The notes beneath the pieces are model-generated. The model worked only from the letters and a program-made list of their open reading frames with translations. It was not told the DNA's origin and searched no databases. Below are positions 1 through 6,339 of a DNA stretch of 64,000 nt, in pieces. The stretch is from Rhodopirellula islandica (lineage in GTDB: Bacteria; Planctomycetota; Planctomycetia; Pirellulales; Pirellulaceae). The first letter of the stretch is position 1. Each line of letters begins with the position of its first letter. The position numbers were made by a program, and so were the translations under genes. The DNA lies in contig NZ_LECT01000031.1 in assembly GCF_001027925.1 (NCBI RefSeq), positions 1 to 64,000 on the forward strand, read 5' to 3'.

Positions 1-75
1 GATCAACCAGGGGATACACCCGAGGACGCCCACGGCGACTGCAATCAACCAGATGAAAATCGACGTGTCACTCAT
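1..75 (-). CDS. Cassette 9 gene, 5' fragment: hydrophobic N-terminus
   Basis: An ATG on the minus strand at 75-73 opens a frame that stays open to the window edge. Its first 25 residues begin MSDTSIF and are strongly hydrophobic (WLIAVAVGVLG), so the product is probably a small membrane protein. It lies only 10 bases from the attC core at 85-91, as expected for the gene of the next cassette. The rest of the gene lies outside the window, so no function can be given. Confidence 0.55.
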   Translation of the reverse strand, partial: MSDTSIFIWLIAVAVGVLGCIPWLI

Positions 76-84
76 GGTTTAGTC

Positions 85-175
85 GGGTAACGTTGGCGAT
101 CACGCGGTCGCCGCGATCGATCGACCACTTCGAAAACCATGGCTCGGCGACTCGTCGTGCATCGCATTGTTATTC
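85..175 (-). repeat. attC site of cassette 8
   Basis: This is a 91-bp imperfect palindrome. Read on the cassette strand, it starts with core GAATAAC (175-169) and ends with core GTTACCC (91-85). The arms pair imperfectly across an unpaired centre. The TAA stop codon of the cassette 8 gene lies inside the first core. The end core differs from the first because it belongs to the following cassette. Confidence 0.85.
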
Positions 176-565
176 GCCGCTCTCCCGTTTTCTAGGTGCA
201 CTGGGAAACCAATCGCGTGAGATCGTGATTTGCAAAACGATGGTGATTGCAACAAGCATCGAAGAAACAATCAGTTTGGTCGGCGGTTCCGCGGGGAGTA
301 GTGTGACAACAAGAATGCAGGTGGAGAGCGCAAATAGTGAGGCAAACCGAATCGCGACGGTTGGCATAGACGGCTTAAATCCGAACCAGCGAACCGCCGC
401 GTAGAGCGACGCCAACAGCAGTGGAATAAAGATGAACGGAGCAAGGTCCGCGTCGCCGAATGGCGCGACGAGGCCAATACGGTCCCAGTTTGCGCAGAGA
501 CCAACCAGGGCCAGCGTGAACGCGATGACGATCGCGAGCAACGTGAGTGATGATTTGCTTTCCAT
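170..565 (-). CDS. Cassette 8: small integral membrane protein, 131 aa
   Basis: The family is not recognised. The protein begins MESKSSLTLLAIVIAF and has about four hydrophobic segments, at roughly residues 5-25, 40-57, 68-90 and 97-113, with a short charged tail (RKRESGE). A TTG three codons upstream is possible, but the ATG at 565 is the better start. The stop codon is supplied by the attC core, so the coding frame runs right to the recombination site. This is typical of compact promoterless cassette genes. Confidence 0.7.
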   Translation of the reverse strand: MESKSSLTLLAIVIAFTLALVGLCANWDRIGLVAPFGDADLAPFIFIPLLLASLYAAVRWFGFKPSMPTVAIRFASLFALSTCILVVTLLPAEPPTKLIVSSMLVAITIVLQITISRDWFPSAPRKRESGE

Positions 566-609
566 TAAGGACAACGTTGGAACTGCTTTGGATGTGAGTC
601 ACGTCAATC

Positions 610-699
610 GAATAACGTCACGCGTCACCCGGTACGCGCGTTAGATTCTCAATTTCAAAACGCCCAACTCGCGTACTCGGGTGCACGCGATTGTTCCCC
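610..699 (-). repeat. attC site of cassette 7
   Basis: This is a 90-bp imperfect palindrome. On the cassette strand it starts with core GGGGAAC (699-693) and ends with core GTTATTC (616-610). The arms around CGCGTGCACCCGAGTACGCG pair with the region at 617-642. The end core matches cassette 8, not cassette 7, as expected at a cassette junction. Confidence 0.85.
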
Positions 700-716
700 G
701 CCAATCTGGGTGTGAA

Positions 717-1043
717 TCAGTCGAGGTCAACTCCGGGGAAGTGATGGTGAATTACATCGGTTTGGCTACAGGTCACCACCACCGTCATCGGCGAATCAAG
801 CAATCGTTCAATGTCAGGTTGATCAGCAGCGTTTGAAGTAGCAAGTATACGTTCGCGTGCGGAGGCCGACCATCGCACTTCGATTGTGACCGCCATGTAG
901 TCCGCGTGCCCGGGTGTGCCATAAGTTGCAACAATCTCCTCGTCTGCCGGTTTGGCATCGAGCACGGCTGGGTTTTCCCATTGCAGCGTCGCTGTGAATG
1001 CGAGTGCTCGTCGCACGATTGGATGCGAGTGTTCAGATTCCAA
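717..1043 (-). CDS. Cassette 7: hypothetical soluble protein, about 108 aa
   Basis: The family is not recognised. The product is soluble, with no signal peptide or membrane segment, and ends in DVIHHHFPGVDLD. No ATG is available near the 5' end: an in-frame TGA lies at 1070-1068, and the first plausible start after it is the TTG at 1043. The residues between the TGA and that TTG read as plausible protein, so the true start is uncertain, or the gene lost its start when the cassette formed. It is a single gene bounded by attC sites at 610-699 and 1074-1164. Confidence 0.55.
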   Translation of the reverse strand: MESEHSHPIVRRALAFTATLQWENPAVLDAKPADEEIVATYGTPGHADYMAVTIEVRWSASARERILATSNAADQPDIERLLDSPMTVVVTCSQTDVIHHHFPGVDLD

Positions 1044-1073
1044 AGTGATCGTTGCTAGCCAAGGATTTCAGTC

Positions 1074-1164
1074 GGGGAACGTCACCGATCACGGGGCGGC
1101 GACGAGAGATTCTCAATTGTCAAAAACGCGACTTCGCCGCTCCCGTGCATCGGAATGGTTATCC
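1074..1164 (-). repeat. attC site of cassette 6
   Basis: This is a 91-bp imperfect palindrome. On the cassette strand it starts with core GGATAAC (1164-1158) and ends with core GTTCCCC (1080-1074). The outer arms CGATCACGGGGCGGCG and CGCCGCTCCCGTGCATCG pair with a few extrahelical bases, which is the usual attC architecture. The TAA stop of the cassette 6 gene is inside the first core. Confidence 0.87.
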
Positions 1165-1704
1165 GTTTTCAGGGAGATCCGGATGCGGAAGCACCGACCG
1201 GAGGTAAGCAAGCAACGATTTCGAGGCTTCGTTGGGTTGAAACCCGTGCCAACGATACTTTTCATCAGCTTCATCATAAAAGTAGAAGTTACGGCACTTC
1301 CAGCAAATCGTGGTTTCAAAGACAAGTTCGTCCCCGTTGTAGAAGCGCAAGCCGTAGACGGGATAGTGACACATCGCCCCAGCATATCTCTCGAAGTTCA
1401 ATCGCTCCCAGGTTTTGACAAATTGCTCAGATTGTTCATTGTCCAGGGTTGTTCGGTCGCCTATCTCGGCGAACGCGTCATACGGACGTACCGGAAAACG
1501 ATCTGGTGCAGGTTGCTTGTGAAGCGCGGCGAAGCCAGGTTTCTGTTTCAGCGAGTAGACCTCAGCACGGTCAAAGCGAGGCAAGCCAGCGACTATCTCC
1601 GGTGCGACGGTTCGACCCTGTTTCGGCGGGCCACCGGCCTCGCCTGCATTTGGAACAAACAATGCCGCGATGACAACGATAAACGAAACGAGAAGATGTT
1701 TCAT
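1159..1704 (-). CDS. Cassette 6: exported hypothetical protein, 181 aa
   Basis: The family is not recognised. The ATG at 1704 gives a clear signal peptide (MKHLLVSFIVVIAALFVPNA followed by GEAGG), so export is likely. The frame continues further upstream without need. The mature part has a conserved-looking C-terminal region with aromatic-rich NFYFYDEADEKYRW and a nearby CWKC pair at about residues 138-141, which could bind metal or form a disulphide. The stop codon TAA is part of the attC core at 1158-1164. Confidence 0.7.
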   Translation of the reverse strand: MKHLLVSFIVVIAALFVPNAGEAGGPPKQGRTVAPEIVAGLPRFDRAEVYSLKQKPGFAALHKQPAPDRFPVRPYDAFAEIGDRTTLDNEQSEQFVKTWERLNFERYAGAMCHYPVYGLRFYNGDELVFETTICWKCRNFYFYDEADEKYRWHGFQPNEASKSLLAYLRSVLPHPDLPENG

Positions 1705-1715
1705 GATTTCCAGTC

Positions 1716-1805
1716 GGATAACGGTAGACATCACGTGGGACGGACGAAAGACTTTCCACTTCAAAAACCGCGCAAGCCGTCCTCACGTGCATGTCATGGT
1801 TCTGC
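1716..1805 (-). repeat. attC site of cassette 5
   Basis: This is a 90-bp palindrome. On the cassette strand it starts with core GCAGAAC (1805-1799) and ends with core GTTATCC (1722-1716). Its body is nearly identical to the attC at 3811-3900, sharing GGACGGACGAAAG, CTTTCCACTTCAAAAA and CGCAAGCCGTCCTC, although the first cores differ. The cassette 5 gene ends inside it (TGA at 1796-1794). Confidence 0.87.
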
Positions 1806-2225
1806 GTTCGTGCGAAGCGGAATTGGCTTCGCGTGAATTGCGAACCGTTTGTAGTCTGGGTCTTGGAAGTAGAATTCTAACGTATACCAATCAGAGATGT
1901 TGTAGTACTCAATGTTCCGCAAGTCTGTTGGCATTCCCCTGTCGTCGGGAAAAGGCTTGTCGTAGTCAGGTTTGCCGAATTCCTCGTAGCACTCTGCAGG
2001 CTTCTGAATTTTTGATGCGTTTTCGAAAACGCGAGCATATTCATGCGTAGGTGCAATCGGCCCTTCTGCGACGCGGTTGGGCAGCGGTTCAGCGCACCAA
2101 GGGCAATGGTGAATAGGGTATTGTGTGCGCTCAGCCCCCTGAACAAAGAACCCGCTGTCATCGGAGTATGAAAACGGCGTCGATTGGTCATTGACCATCA
2201 TTGCGAGCCAACCGCAGGTGCACAT
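1794..2225 (-). CDS. Cassette 5: zinc-ribbon-like hypothetical protein, 143 aa
   Basis: The family is not recognised. The ATG at 2225 is chosen because it gives MCTCGWLAMMVNDQ; a GTG four codons upstream is the alternative. A CxC pair at the extreme N-terminus and a CPWC pair near residue 42 could together form one zinc site. The remainder is acidic and aromatic (WYTLEFYFQDPDYKRF) with no membrane segment. It is the only gene between the attC sites at 1716 and 2244. Confidence 0.65.
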   Translation of the reverse strand: MCTCGWLAMMVNDQSTPFSYSDDSGFFVQGAERTQYPIHHCPWCAEPLPNRVAEGPIAPTHEYARVFENASKIQKPAECYEEFGKPDYDKPFPDDRGMPTDLRNIEYYNISDWYTLEFYFQDPDYKRFAIHAKPIPLRTNAEP

Positions 2226-2243
2226 TATTGCAGTCACTCAATC

Positions 2244-2334
2244 GCAGAACGTTGCGGATCACCCGGTCGGCGCGAGCAATTTCCCATTGTCAAAACGCCC
2301 GACTCGCCGACTCGGGTGCATCCGATGGTTCCCC
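2244..2334 (-). repeat. attC site of cassette 4
   Basis: This is a 91-bp imperfect palindrome. On the cassette strand it starts with core GGGGAAC (2334-2328) and ends with core GTTCTGC (2250-2244). The arms CGGATCACCCGGTCGGCG and CGCCGACTCGGGTGCATCCG pair with bulges. Confidence 0.86.
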
Positions 2335-2353
2335 GCTCTTTTCGGGATCGATG

Positions 2354-2755
2354 TTAGGTTGCCCATCGCCAAACCGCATACGCGACGTACCCGATGAGTA
2401 TAGCCCTTGCCACCATCGAAAGCCAAGACATCCGCAGTCGCGTGTTTGCTCGTTTCACAGGAAAGGGCAGATCACCCTTCCAGTATCGCCATCCATTCAA
2501 CCCGAAGTGATAAGTGTGGTCGTCGGTGCGAGCGGAAAGAACGTAGCCAGGTATGCGAAGAATTGGCGAGCGAAACGACGCGAGTACGGCTTCGCGTATG
2601 TCCTCGTAGTGAACGGTCCAGTCGCCGCAAACCAAGTGGTCATCGAAGAGACGAAGTCTAGCACGTCGCGAGGTGATCCATTGCGGCCCCGTTTCCAACT
2701 GGTTGCCGTCGGCGATGATAGCCTTCGTCATGCAGCTGTGAACAGGTTGCGTCAT
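2354..2755 (-). CDS. Cassette 4: hypothetical protein with C-terminal membrane segment, 133 aa
   Basis: The family is not recognised. The N-terminal part looks like a small beta-rich domain (RRARLRLFDDHLVCGDWTVH). A hydrophobic segment near the end (SMVARAILIGYVAYAVW) suggests a C-terminal membrane anchor. A GTG at 2785 would give ten more residues but lies inside about 20 bases of the attC junction, so the ATG at 2755 is preferred; an internal ATG at 2731 is also possible. It lies between attC sites at 2244 and 2767. Confidence 0.6.
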   Translation of the reverse strand: MTQPVHSCMTKAIIADGNQLETGPQWITSRRARLRLFDDHLVCGDWTVHYEDIREAVLASFRSPILRIPGYVLSARTDDHTYHFGLNGWRYWKGDLPFPVKRANTRLRMSWLSMVARAILIGYVAYAVWRWAT

Positions 2756-2766
2756 GATCTTCAGTC

Positions 2767-2855
2767 GGGGAACGTCCGCCGTCACCGGGCGGCGAGAGTA
2801 AAACTAACCATCAGGAAACACGCTGACGCCGCTCCGGTGCACGGCATGGTTACCC
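2767..2855 (-). repeat. attC site of cassette 3
   Basis: This is an 89-bp imperfect palindrome. On the cassette strand it starts with core GGGTAAC (2855-2849) and ends with core GTTCCCC (2773-2767). The stop codon TAA of the cassette 3 gene (2852-2850) lies inside the first core. Confidence 0.85.
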
Positions 2856-3317
2856 GCCGTTTACCTGCAGCGGGGAAGACCAGAGGAAGCGATCCGAACG
2901 TATATTGCCACTGCGAACGCCAATCAGTGAATCACGGACAGTATCCGCCGTCACATTTTCCGCGTCAAGGTAAAAGTGTGAGGAGCCAATGCACCGATCA
3001 TCGAGATAGTCAGTTGTAATGCACACGCGATCGGCAATCACGTCGATTGCAAAACGGGCAGCATCGTGAGCCGCAGCAAGAAGCCGCGAATCGTCCGAAT
3101 CGCCGTCATAGTTGTAGCCTGAGAAGTGCGTGTGGTGTTTGGTGCCAACTTCGAGCGTCAGTTCGTCGCCGTTGTCGTCGATGCAAAGCGGTCCAACATC
3201 CTTGTGTTTGGCGGGAAGGGTTAGGGTTGGATACCGCGACTCGGTTTGCAGCCAGCCGTTAGCGTCACCTCCAAGTTCTGCAAAACGCTCAAGGAATGCG
3301 TTCAGTGCTGGAGTCAT
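2850..3317 (-). CDS. Cassette 3: hypothetical soluble protein, 155 aa
   Basis: The family is not recognised. It starts at ATG 3317, ten bases after the upstream attC core, and ends in the TAA supplied by its own attC. It is acidic and soluble, with an N-terminal helix (NAFLERFAELGG) and a middle section HHTHFSGYNYDGDSDDSR. The layout resembles small immunity or SMI1-like proteins only in size and composition, which is not enough for a call. Confidence 0.65.
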   Translation of the reverse strand: MTPALNAFLERFAELGGDANGWLQTESRYPTLTLPAKHKDVGPLCIDDNGDELTLEVGTKHHTHFSGYNYDGDSDDSRLLAAAHDAARFAIDVIADRVCITTDYLDDRCIGSSHFYLDAENVTADTVRDSLIGVRSGNIRSDRFLWSSPLQVNGG

Positions 3318-3326
3318 ATCTCAGTC

Positions 3327-3416
3327 GGGTAACGGCGGTGATCACCGAGCACGGCCCATGTGGTCACCATTTGTAAAATCGCTACGCCGTGCTTCGTGTG
3401 AATCACATGGTTATCC
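3327..3416 (-). repeat. attC site of cassette 2
   Basis: This is a 90-bp imperfect palindrome. On the cassette strand it starts with core GGATAAC (3416-3410) and ends with core GTTACCC (3333-3327). The arms around GGTGATCACCGAGCACGG and CCGTGCTTCGTGTGAATCAC pair with bulges. Confidence 0.85.
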
Positions 3417-3432
3417 CCGATTATGCGCCCCG

Positions 3433-3777
3433 TCACTCTGCCGCGTCGTGGCCACAATGCGAGCAAACCGTACCGTCCCAGCGGTACGCGAACCCGCACG
3501 ACGGACACCGCCCGACCGTATCCCACTTCGTGCGATCATTTGGAGCAACGCGAACCCAGTCGCAGTTTGGGCAGTCAATCTGGGTCCCGCTACGATGGCC
3601 GGCACCGCATTCAGGACAGATCCCACTGTAGGATACAAAGGGGATCGGGGCGACCCGGTCTTCAATGCGTTTAATCGCGACGTCCAGAGAACCAGCATCG
3701 TCAAGCATGAACTTACACTGAAGGACACCAAGGCCGGTGAGCTTCCGCAGCTTCATTACGTCCTGGGCGTGGCTCAT
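3433..3777 (-). CDS. Cassette 2: EF-Ts-like UBA/TS-N domain plus zinc ribbons, 114 aa
   Basis: Residues 5-40 (VMKLRKLTGLGVLQCKFMLD followed by AGSLDVAIKRIED) closely follow the N-terminal UBA/TS-N helix bundle of elongation factor Ts, including the LTG-G---C--L pattern. The rest carries three CxxC pairs (CPEC, CPNC, CPSC) plus CSHC, enough for two zinc ribbons. Ribosome or ubiquitin-like binding is not shown. The combination suggests a small adaptor that binds protein or nucleic acid. A single gene between attC sites, starting at ATG 3777. Confidence 0.72.
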   Translation of the reverse strand: MSHAQDVMKLRKLTGLGVLQCKFMLDDAGSLDVAIKRIEDRVAPIPFVSYSGICPECGAGHRSGTQIDCPNCDWVRVAPNDRTKWDTVGRCPSCGFAYRWDGTVCSHCGHDAAE

Positions 3778-3810
3778 ATGGACACCGTGTGGCCGGCGAG
3801 GATTACAGTG

Positions 3811-3900
3811 GGATAACGGCGGACATCACGGGGGACGGACGAAAGGCCTTCCACTTCAAAAAACACGCAAGCCGTCCTCCCGTGCATGTCATGGTTCGCC
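3811..3900 (-). repeat. attC site of cassette 1
   Basis: This is a 90-bp palindrome. On the cassette strand it starts with core GGCGAAC (3900-3894) and ends with core GTTATCC (3817-3811). The arms CATCACGGGGGACGG and CCGTCCTCCCGTGCATG pair well. It is almost the same sequence as the attC of cassette 5 (1716-1805). Confidence 0.88.
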
Positions 3901-3903
3901 GAT

Positions 3904-4335
3904 CTACACGGACATTATTGCGGCGAAAGCCAAGTGATTGTTATGGGACCATAGTATCATGCCGATGAAAACGATCCAAGCAAACACGAATCTGCGTGAA
4001 CAGAAGTGCAACCAAGTGCCGACCGTCGTCAGCAGCATACCCAATAGCATCAGCGAGCCGTGCAAAGGTCCGTAAAATCCTAGGCTCGGAAACAAACCAA
4101 ACGTCATGGCGATAGGGCTGGACATGACGGCAGCAATCGTGTGGCTGGTGTAGTCGCCGTCGGCATCGTCAGGATACCACGCATCTCCAACGTGTACTGA
4201 AACGAACGATCCGAGAACGAGGCCGGTGAAGGCAAACGCCAAAAAGATGAAAAGACAGGTCGCAAATGAAGGAGTGCATGACTCGTCCGCCTGACTCTTC
4301 TGCGATGCTTCGTACGGGTTATGTTTGCTTTGCAT
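3904..4335 (-). CDS. Cassette 1: integral membrane protein with NPYE-type N-terminus, 143 aa
   Basis: The first cassette gene after attI, so probably the best expressed from any cassette promoter. It starts at ATG 4335, 12 bases from the attI core. The N-terminus MQSKHNPYEAS carries the NPYE-type motif common at the cytoplasmic end of planctomycete membrane proteins. About four hydrophobic segments follow, at roughly 27-45, 68-85, 92-110 and 118-140. The molecular function is unknown. Its NPYE start suggests the cassette pool includes genes captured from planctomycetes. Confidence 0.72.
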   Translation of the reverse strand: MQSKHNPYEASQKSQADESCTPSFATCLFIFLAFAFTGLVLGSFVSVHVGDAWYPDDADGDYTSHTIAAVMSSPIAMTFGLFPSLGFYGPLHGSLMLLGMLLTTVGTWLHFCSRRFVFAWIVFIGMILWSHNNHLAFAAIMSV

Positions 4336-4346
4336 GCATTTAGCAC

Positions 4347-4500
4347 GGCGAACTTGTTTATCACCTGTTGGACAGGTGGGAATAAGTGGTGAGGTTTATT
4401 CTACACTGTTTGCCGGTGGGAATAAGTCGCCTTCCGAGCACTTGTTCTCATCAGTTGGCGCGGACTTCGTCCACGTGGGTGACTTGTTCTCACCGAGACG
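4347..4500. other. Putative attI recombination site with four symmetric 13-bp repeats
   Basis: The core GTTCGCC (minus strand, 4353-4347) is where cassette 1 joins the platform; its complement GGCGAAC begins the attC of cassette 1. Beyond it lie four related 13-mers. GGTGGGAATAAGT occurs identically at 4375-4387 and 4415-4427. ACTTGTTCTCATC is at 4440-4452 and ACTTGTTCTCACC at 4482-4494. The second pair matches the reverse complement of the first at about 11 of 13 positions, so the sites mirror each other around about 4434. A partial copy is at 4352-4365, and CACCTGT/ACAGGTG forms a hairpin at 4362-4378. Accessory integrase sites are known in other attI sites, so that role is an inference. 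Confidence 0.7.
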
Positions 4501-4953
4501 CTTCCAAGACGTTGCGCCCTCTCATTGATCTCAACTGACAAGATGACGGCGAACGCGAGTCCAAGGGCTACATCCTTTGATGCTCGCGAAAGTGTCCAGT
4601 GGAATTCCCGTCTTATTGTTGGGGATCCGGATCCCGCTTGCAAGCATTTTTGGCACCCGGTGAACAAAAACGCACGCTTTGAGCGGTGGTTTCAGCGAGT
4701 TTCCCGCCTAGTTTGTTCACGCAAGGCGGAAGGGCGCGAGCCCTCCGGTTCCTCACCGGGCGGCTTGCGACACACCGCTAACATTGTGACTTGTTGTTCA
4801 CGCGTCGCTTGTGCAGCGGGTTGGGAGGGAGGATTCTCAGGCTGGAAGCCTAAGCCACTTGGGTTGCAGAACGACGGGTGAGCGACTTGCTGAGGTGGCA
4901 GGTTGGAGGACACAAATTGGATGGCACGGTTGACGTGCGGGAGCTGAGTTTGG
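4501..4953. other. Noncoding region between attI and intI
   Basis: No convincing gene is present. The stretch should contain the intI promoter and perhaps the cassette promoter, but no clear -35/-10 pair is visible. It holds a perfect palindrome GGGATCCGGATCCC at 4622-4635. More TTGTTCAC copies occur at 4659-4667 (inverted), 4713-4721 and 4794-4802. REP-like text lies at about 4725-4770 and 4840-4870. No canonical E. coli-type SOS box (CTGT-N8-ACAG) was seen. Confidence 0.5.
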
Positions 4954-6294
4954 ATGGGGATGTATTCGAAGCCGGCGAGTGCTGAGCAGAAGCAACGTTG
5001 GGCGAAGATTTGGTTTCAAAAGCTTTGCCAATTCCACCGGCGGAAGACGGAACCGGATTGGGCGTTCTCGGCCGATGATGTGATTGCGTTCCTTCAATCA
5101 CGTCGCGATGCGGAGGTGCCGGCTTGGAAGCGGATGAAGATCATCGAGGGCTTGGTTCAGTACCGTGAAACGATCCAGCGTCGAGAGGTGGACGACCTGC
5201 TGCCGCTGAAGAAAAAGATGGGGGAGATCATCCTGATCGAGCAAGCCAAGACGGGCGGGTTGGATTCGATCGATGATGTGGTCGGCAAAATCAATCCCAA
5301 TGAGATGGATGCGATTCAGGAGTTCCGTCGCTCGATGCGTCGAGCCGGCATGGCGATCGCGACCGAACGCAGCTATGTGACCAAACTGAAGGCGTTCATG
5401 GCGGATCGTGGGCTGAATTGTCTGGCGGATTTCGACCGGATTCACGCTTCTGACGTGGAGGCTCACCTGACGGATTTGGCGGTTGATGGCAACGTTTCTC
5501 CGTCGACGCAGAATCAGGCTTTTCATTCTTTGCTGAAGTTCTTCGAATTGGTGCTGAAGCGGGAGATGGGGAAGATCGAAGCGATCCGTGCGAACAAGGA
5601 TTCGATGGCCCCCACGGTGATGTCACCTGGTGAGGTCGGCCAAGTGTTCGAGGGACTCGAGGGCGTGTATCTGGTGATCGCGAAGTTGCTGTATGGTTGC
5701 GGGATGAGGATCAGTGAGGCGCATCGGTTGCGGGTCAAGGACATTGATTTCGCGAACAAGCAAATCGAGATTCGTCAGTCCAAGGGCAACAAGAGTCGAT
5801 TGGTTCCGATGCCAGATGATTTGATTGAACCGCTGCGGCGTTTTGTTAAGACTCGCGAGGCTTTGCACGAACATGATTTGGCCAACGGCACGGCCTCGGT
5901 GTATCTGCCGTATGCGTTGGACCGGAAGTATCCGTCGGCGCATCGTGAACTGAAGTGGCAGTATCTGTTTGCGTCGCACCGATTGTCTCGGGATCCGAGA
6001 ACCGGCCGGATTCACCGTCATCACTTGCATTCCAGCACGTTCCCGACTCACTTGCGACGGGCGGTGGAGCAGGCGGGGATTTTGAAGCATGTGACGAGCC
6101 ACACGTTTCGCCATTGTTTTGCGACGCATCTGTTGTGGCAGGGAACCGACATCCGTCAGATCCAGCAGTTGCTGGGGCACAACGATGTGAAGACGACGGA
6201 GATTTACACCCACGTGCGGAATCCGAACGAGTCGAAGGTGGTCAGTCCGTTGGACCGGTTGGTGCAAGAGGGGGACTCGGCTGAGGCGGGGTGA
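4954..6294 (+). CDS. intI: Integron integrase IntI (tyrosine recombinase) with N-terminal extension, 446 aa
   Basis: Catalyses attI x attC and attC x attC recombination of folded single-strand cassettes. The catalytic set is visible: R252 (GCGMRISE), K277 or K280 (SKGNKSR), H383 and R386 (HTFRHCFATHLL), H409 (LLGHNDV) and nucleophile Y418 (EIYTHV). The segment at about 320-357 (ALDRKYPSAHRELKWQY, DPRTGRIHRHH) is the IntI-specific patch absent from XerC/D. The SAM-like core-binding domain is at about 118-205. Integron integrases are usually about 320-340 aa; here roughly 110 extra residues precede the core. The start is ATG 4954; ATG 4960 is an alternative. Transcription diverges from the cassettes. 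Confidence 0.95.
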   Translation: MGMYSKPASAEQKQRWAKIWFQKLCQFHRRKTEPDWAFSADDVIAFLQSRRDAEVPAWKRMKIIEGLVQYRETIQRREVDDLLPLKKKMGEIILIEQAKTGGLDSIDDVVGKINPNEMDAIQEFRRSMRRAGMAIATERSYVTKLKAFMADRGLNCLADFDRIHASDVEAHLTDLAVDGNVSPSTQNQAFHSLLKFFELVLKREMGKIEAIRANKDSMAPTVMSPGEVGQVFEGLEGVYLVIAKLLYGCGMRISEAHRLRVKDIDFANKQIEIRQSKGNKSRLVPMPDDLIEPLRRFVKTREALHEHDLANGTASVYLPYALDRKYPSAHRELKWQYLFASHRLSRDPRTGRIHRHHLHSSTFPTHLRRAVEQAGILKHVTSHTFRHCFATHLLWQGTDIRQIQQLLGHNDVKTTEIYTHVRNPNESKVVSPLDRLVQEGDSAEAG

Positions 6295-6339
6295 GACGGC
6301 TGGTTGCAATGACCACGGTGTCGTTTTCAATGGACGGGG

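Larger units (their letters stand above)
1..6294 (-). mobile_element. Chromosomal integron: intI, attI region and at least eight gene cassettes
   Basis: An integron-type recombinase gene on the plus strand (4954-6294) lies next to a leftward array of small minus-strand genes. The genes are separated by eight imperfectly palindromic sites of 89-91 bp. This divergent layout (intI one way, cassettes the other) is the standard integron plan. Cassette lengths between crossover points are about 536, 484, 560, 523, 528, 642, 464 and 525 bp, counting away from intI, and a ninth cassette begins at 91 and leaves the window. The strand given is that of the cassette genes. The left limit of the array is not visible. 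Confidence 0.93.

Noticed and set aside
952-1836. A 294-codon plus-strand frame across cassettes 5-7
   Set aside because: It runs through two attC sites and opposite to three well-bounded cassette genes.
1-4353. Interpreting the palindromes between small genes as CRISPR repeats or ordinary REPs
   Set aside because: They are about 90 bp, differ in their cores in a way that tracks each cassette, and alternate with single genes next to an integron integrase. There are no short identical repeats with unique spacers.
4362-4378. A possible LexA box at CACCTGTTGGACAGGTG
   Set aside because: The CTGT and ACAG half-sites are 3 bp apart, not the 8 bp of the E. coli box, and the planctomycete LexA site is not known to me.
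4525-4881. A 118-codon plus-strand frame between attI and intI
   Set aside because: It contains REP-like text, has no protein character, and would occupy the expected promoter and attI area.
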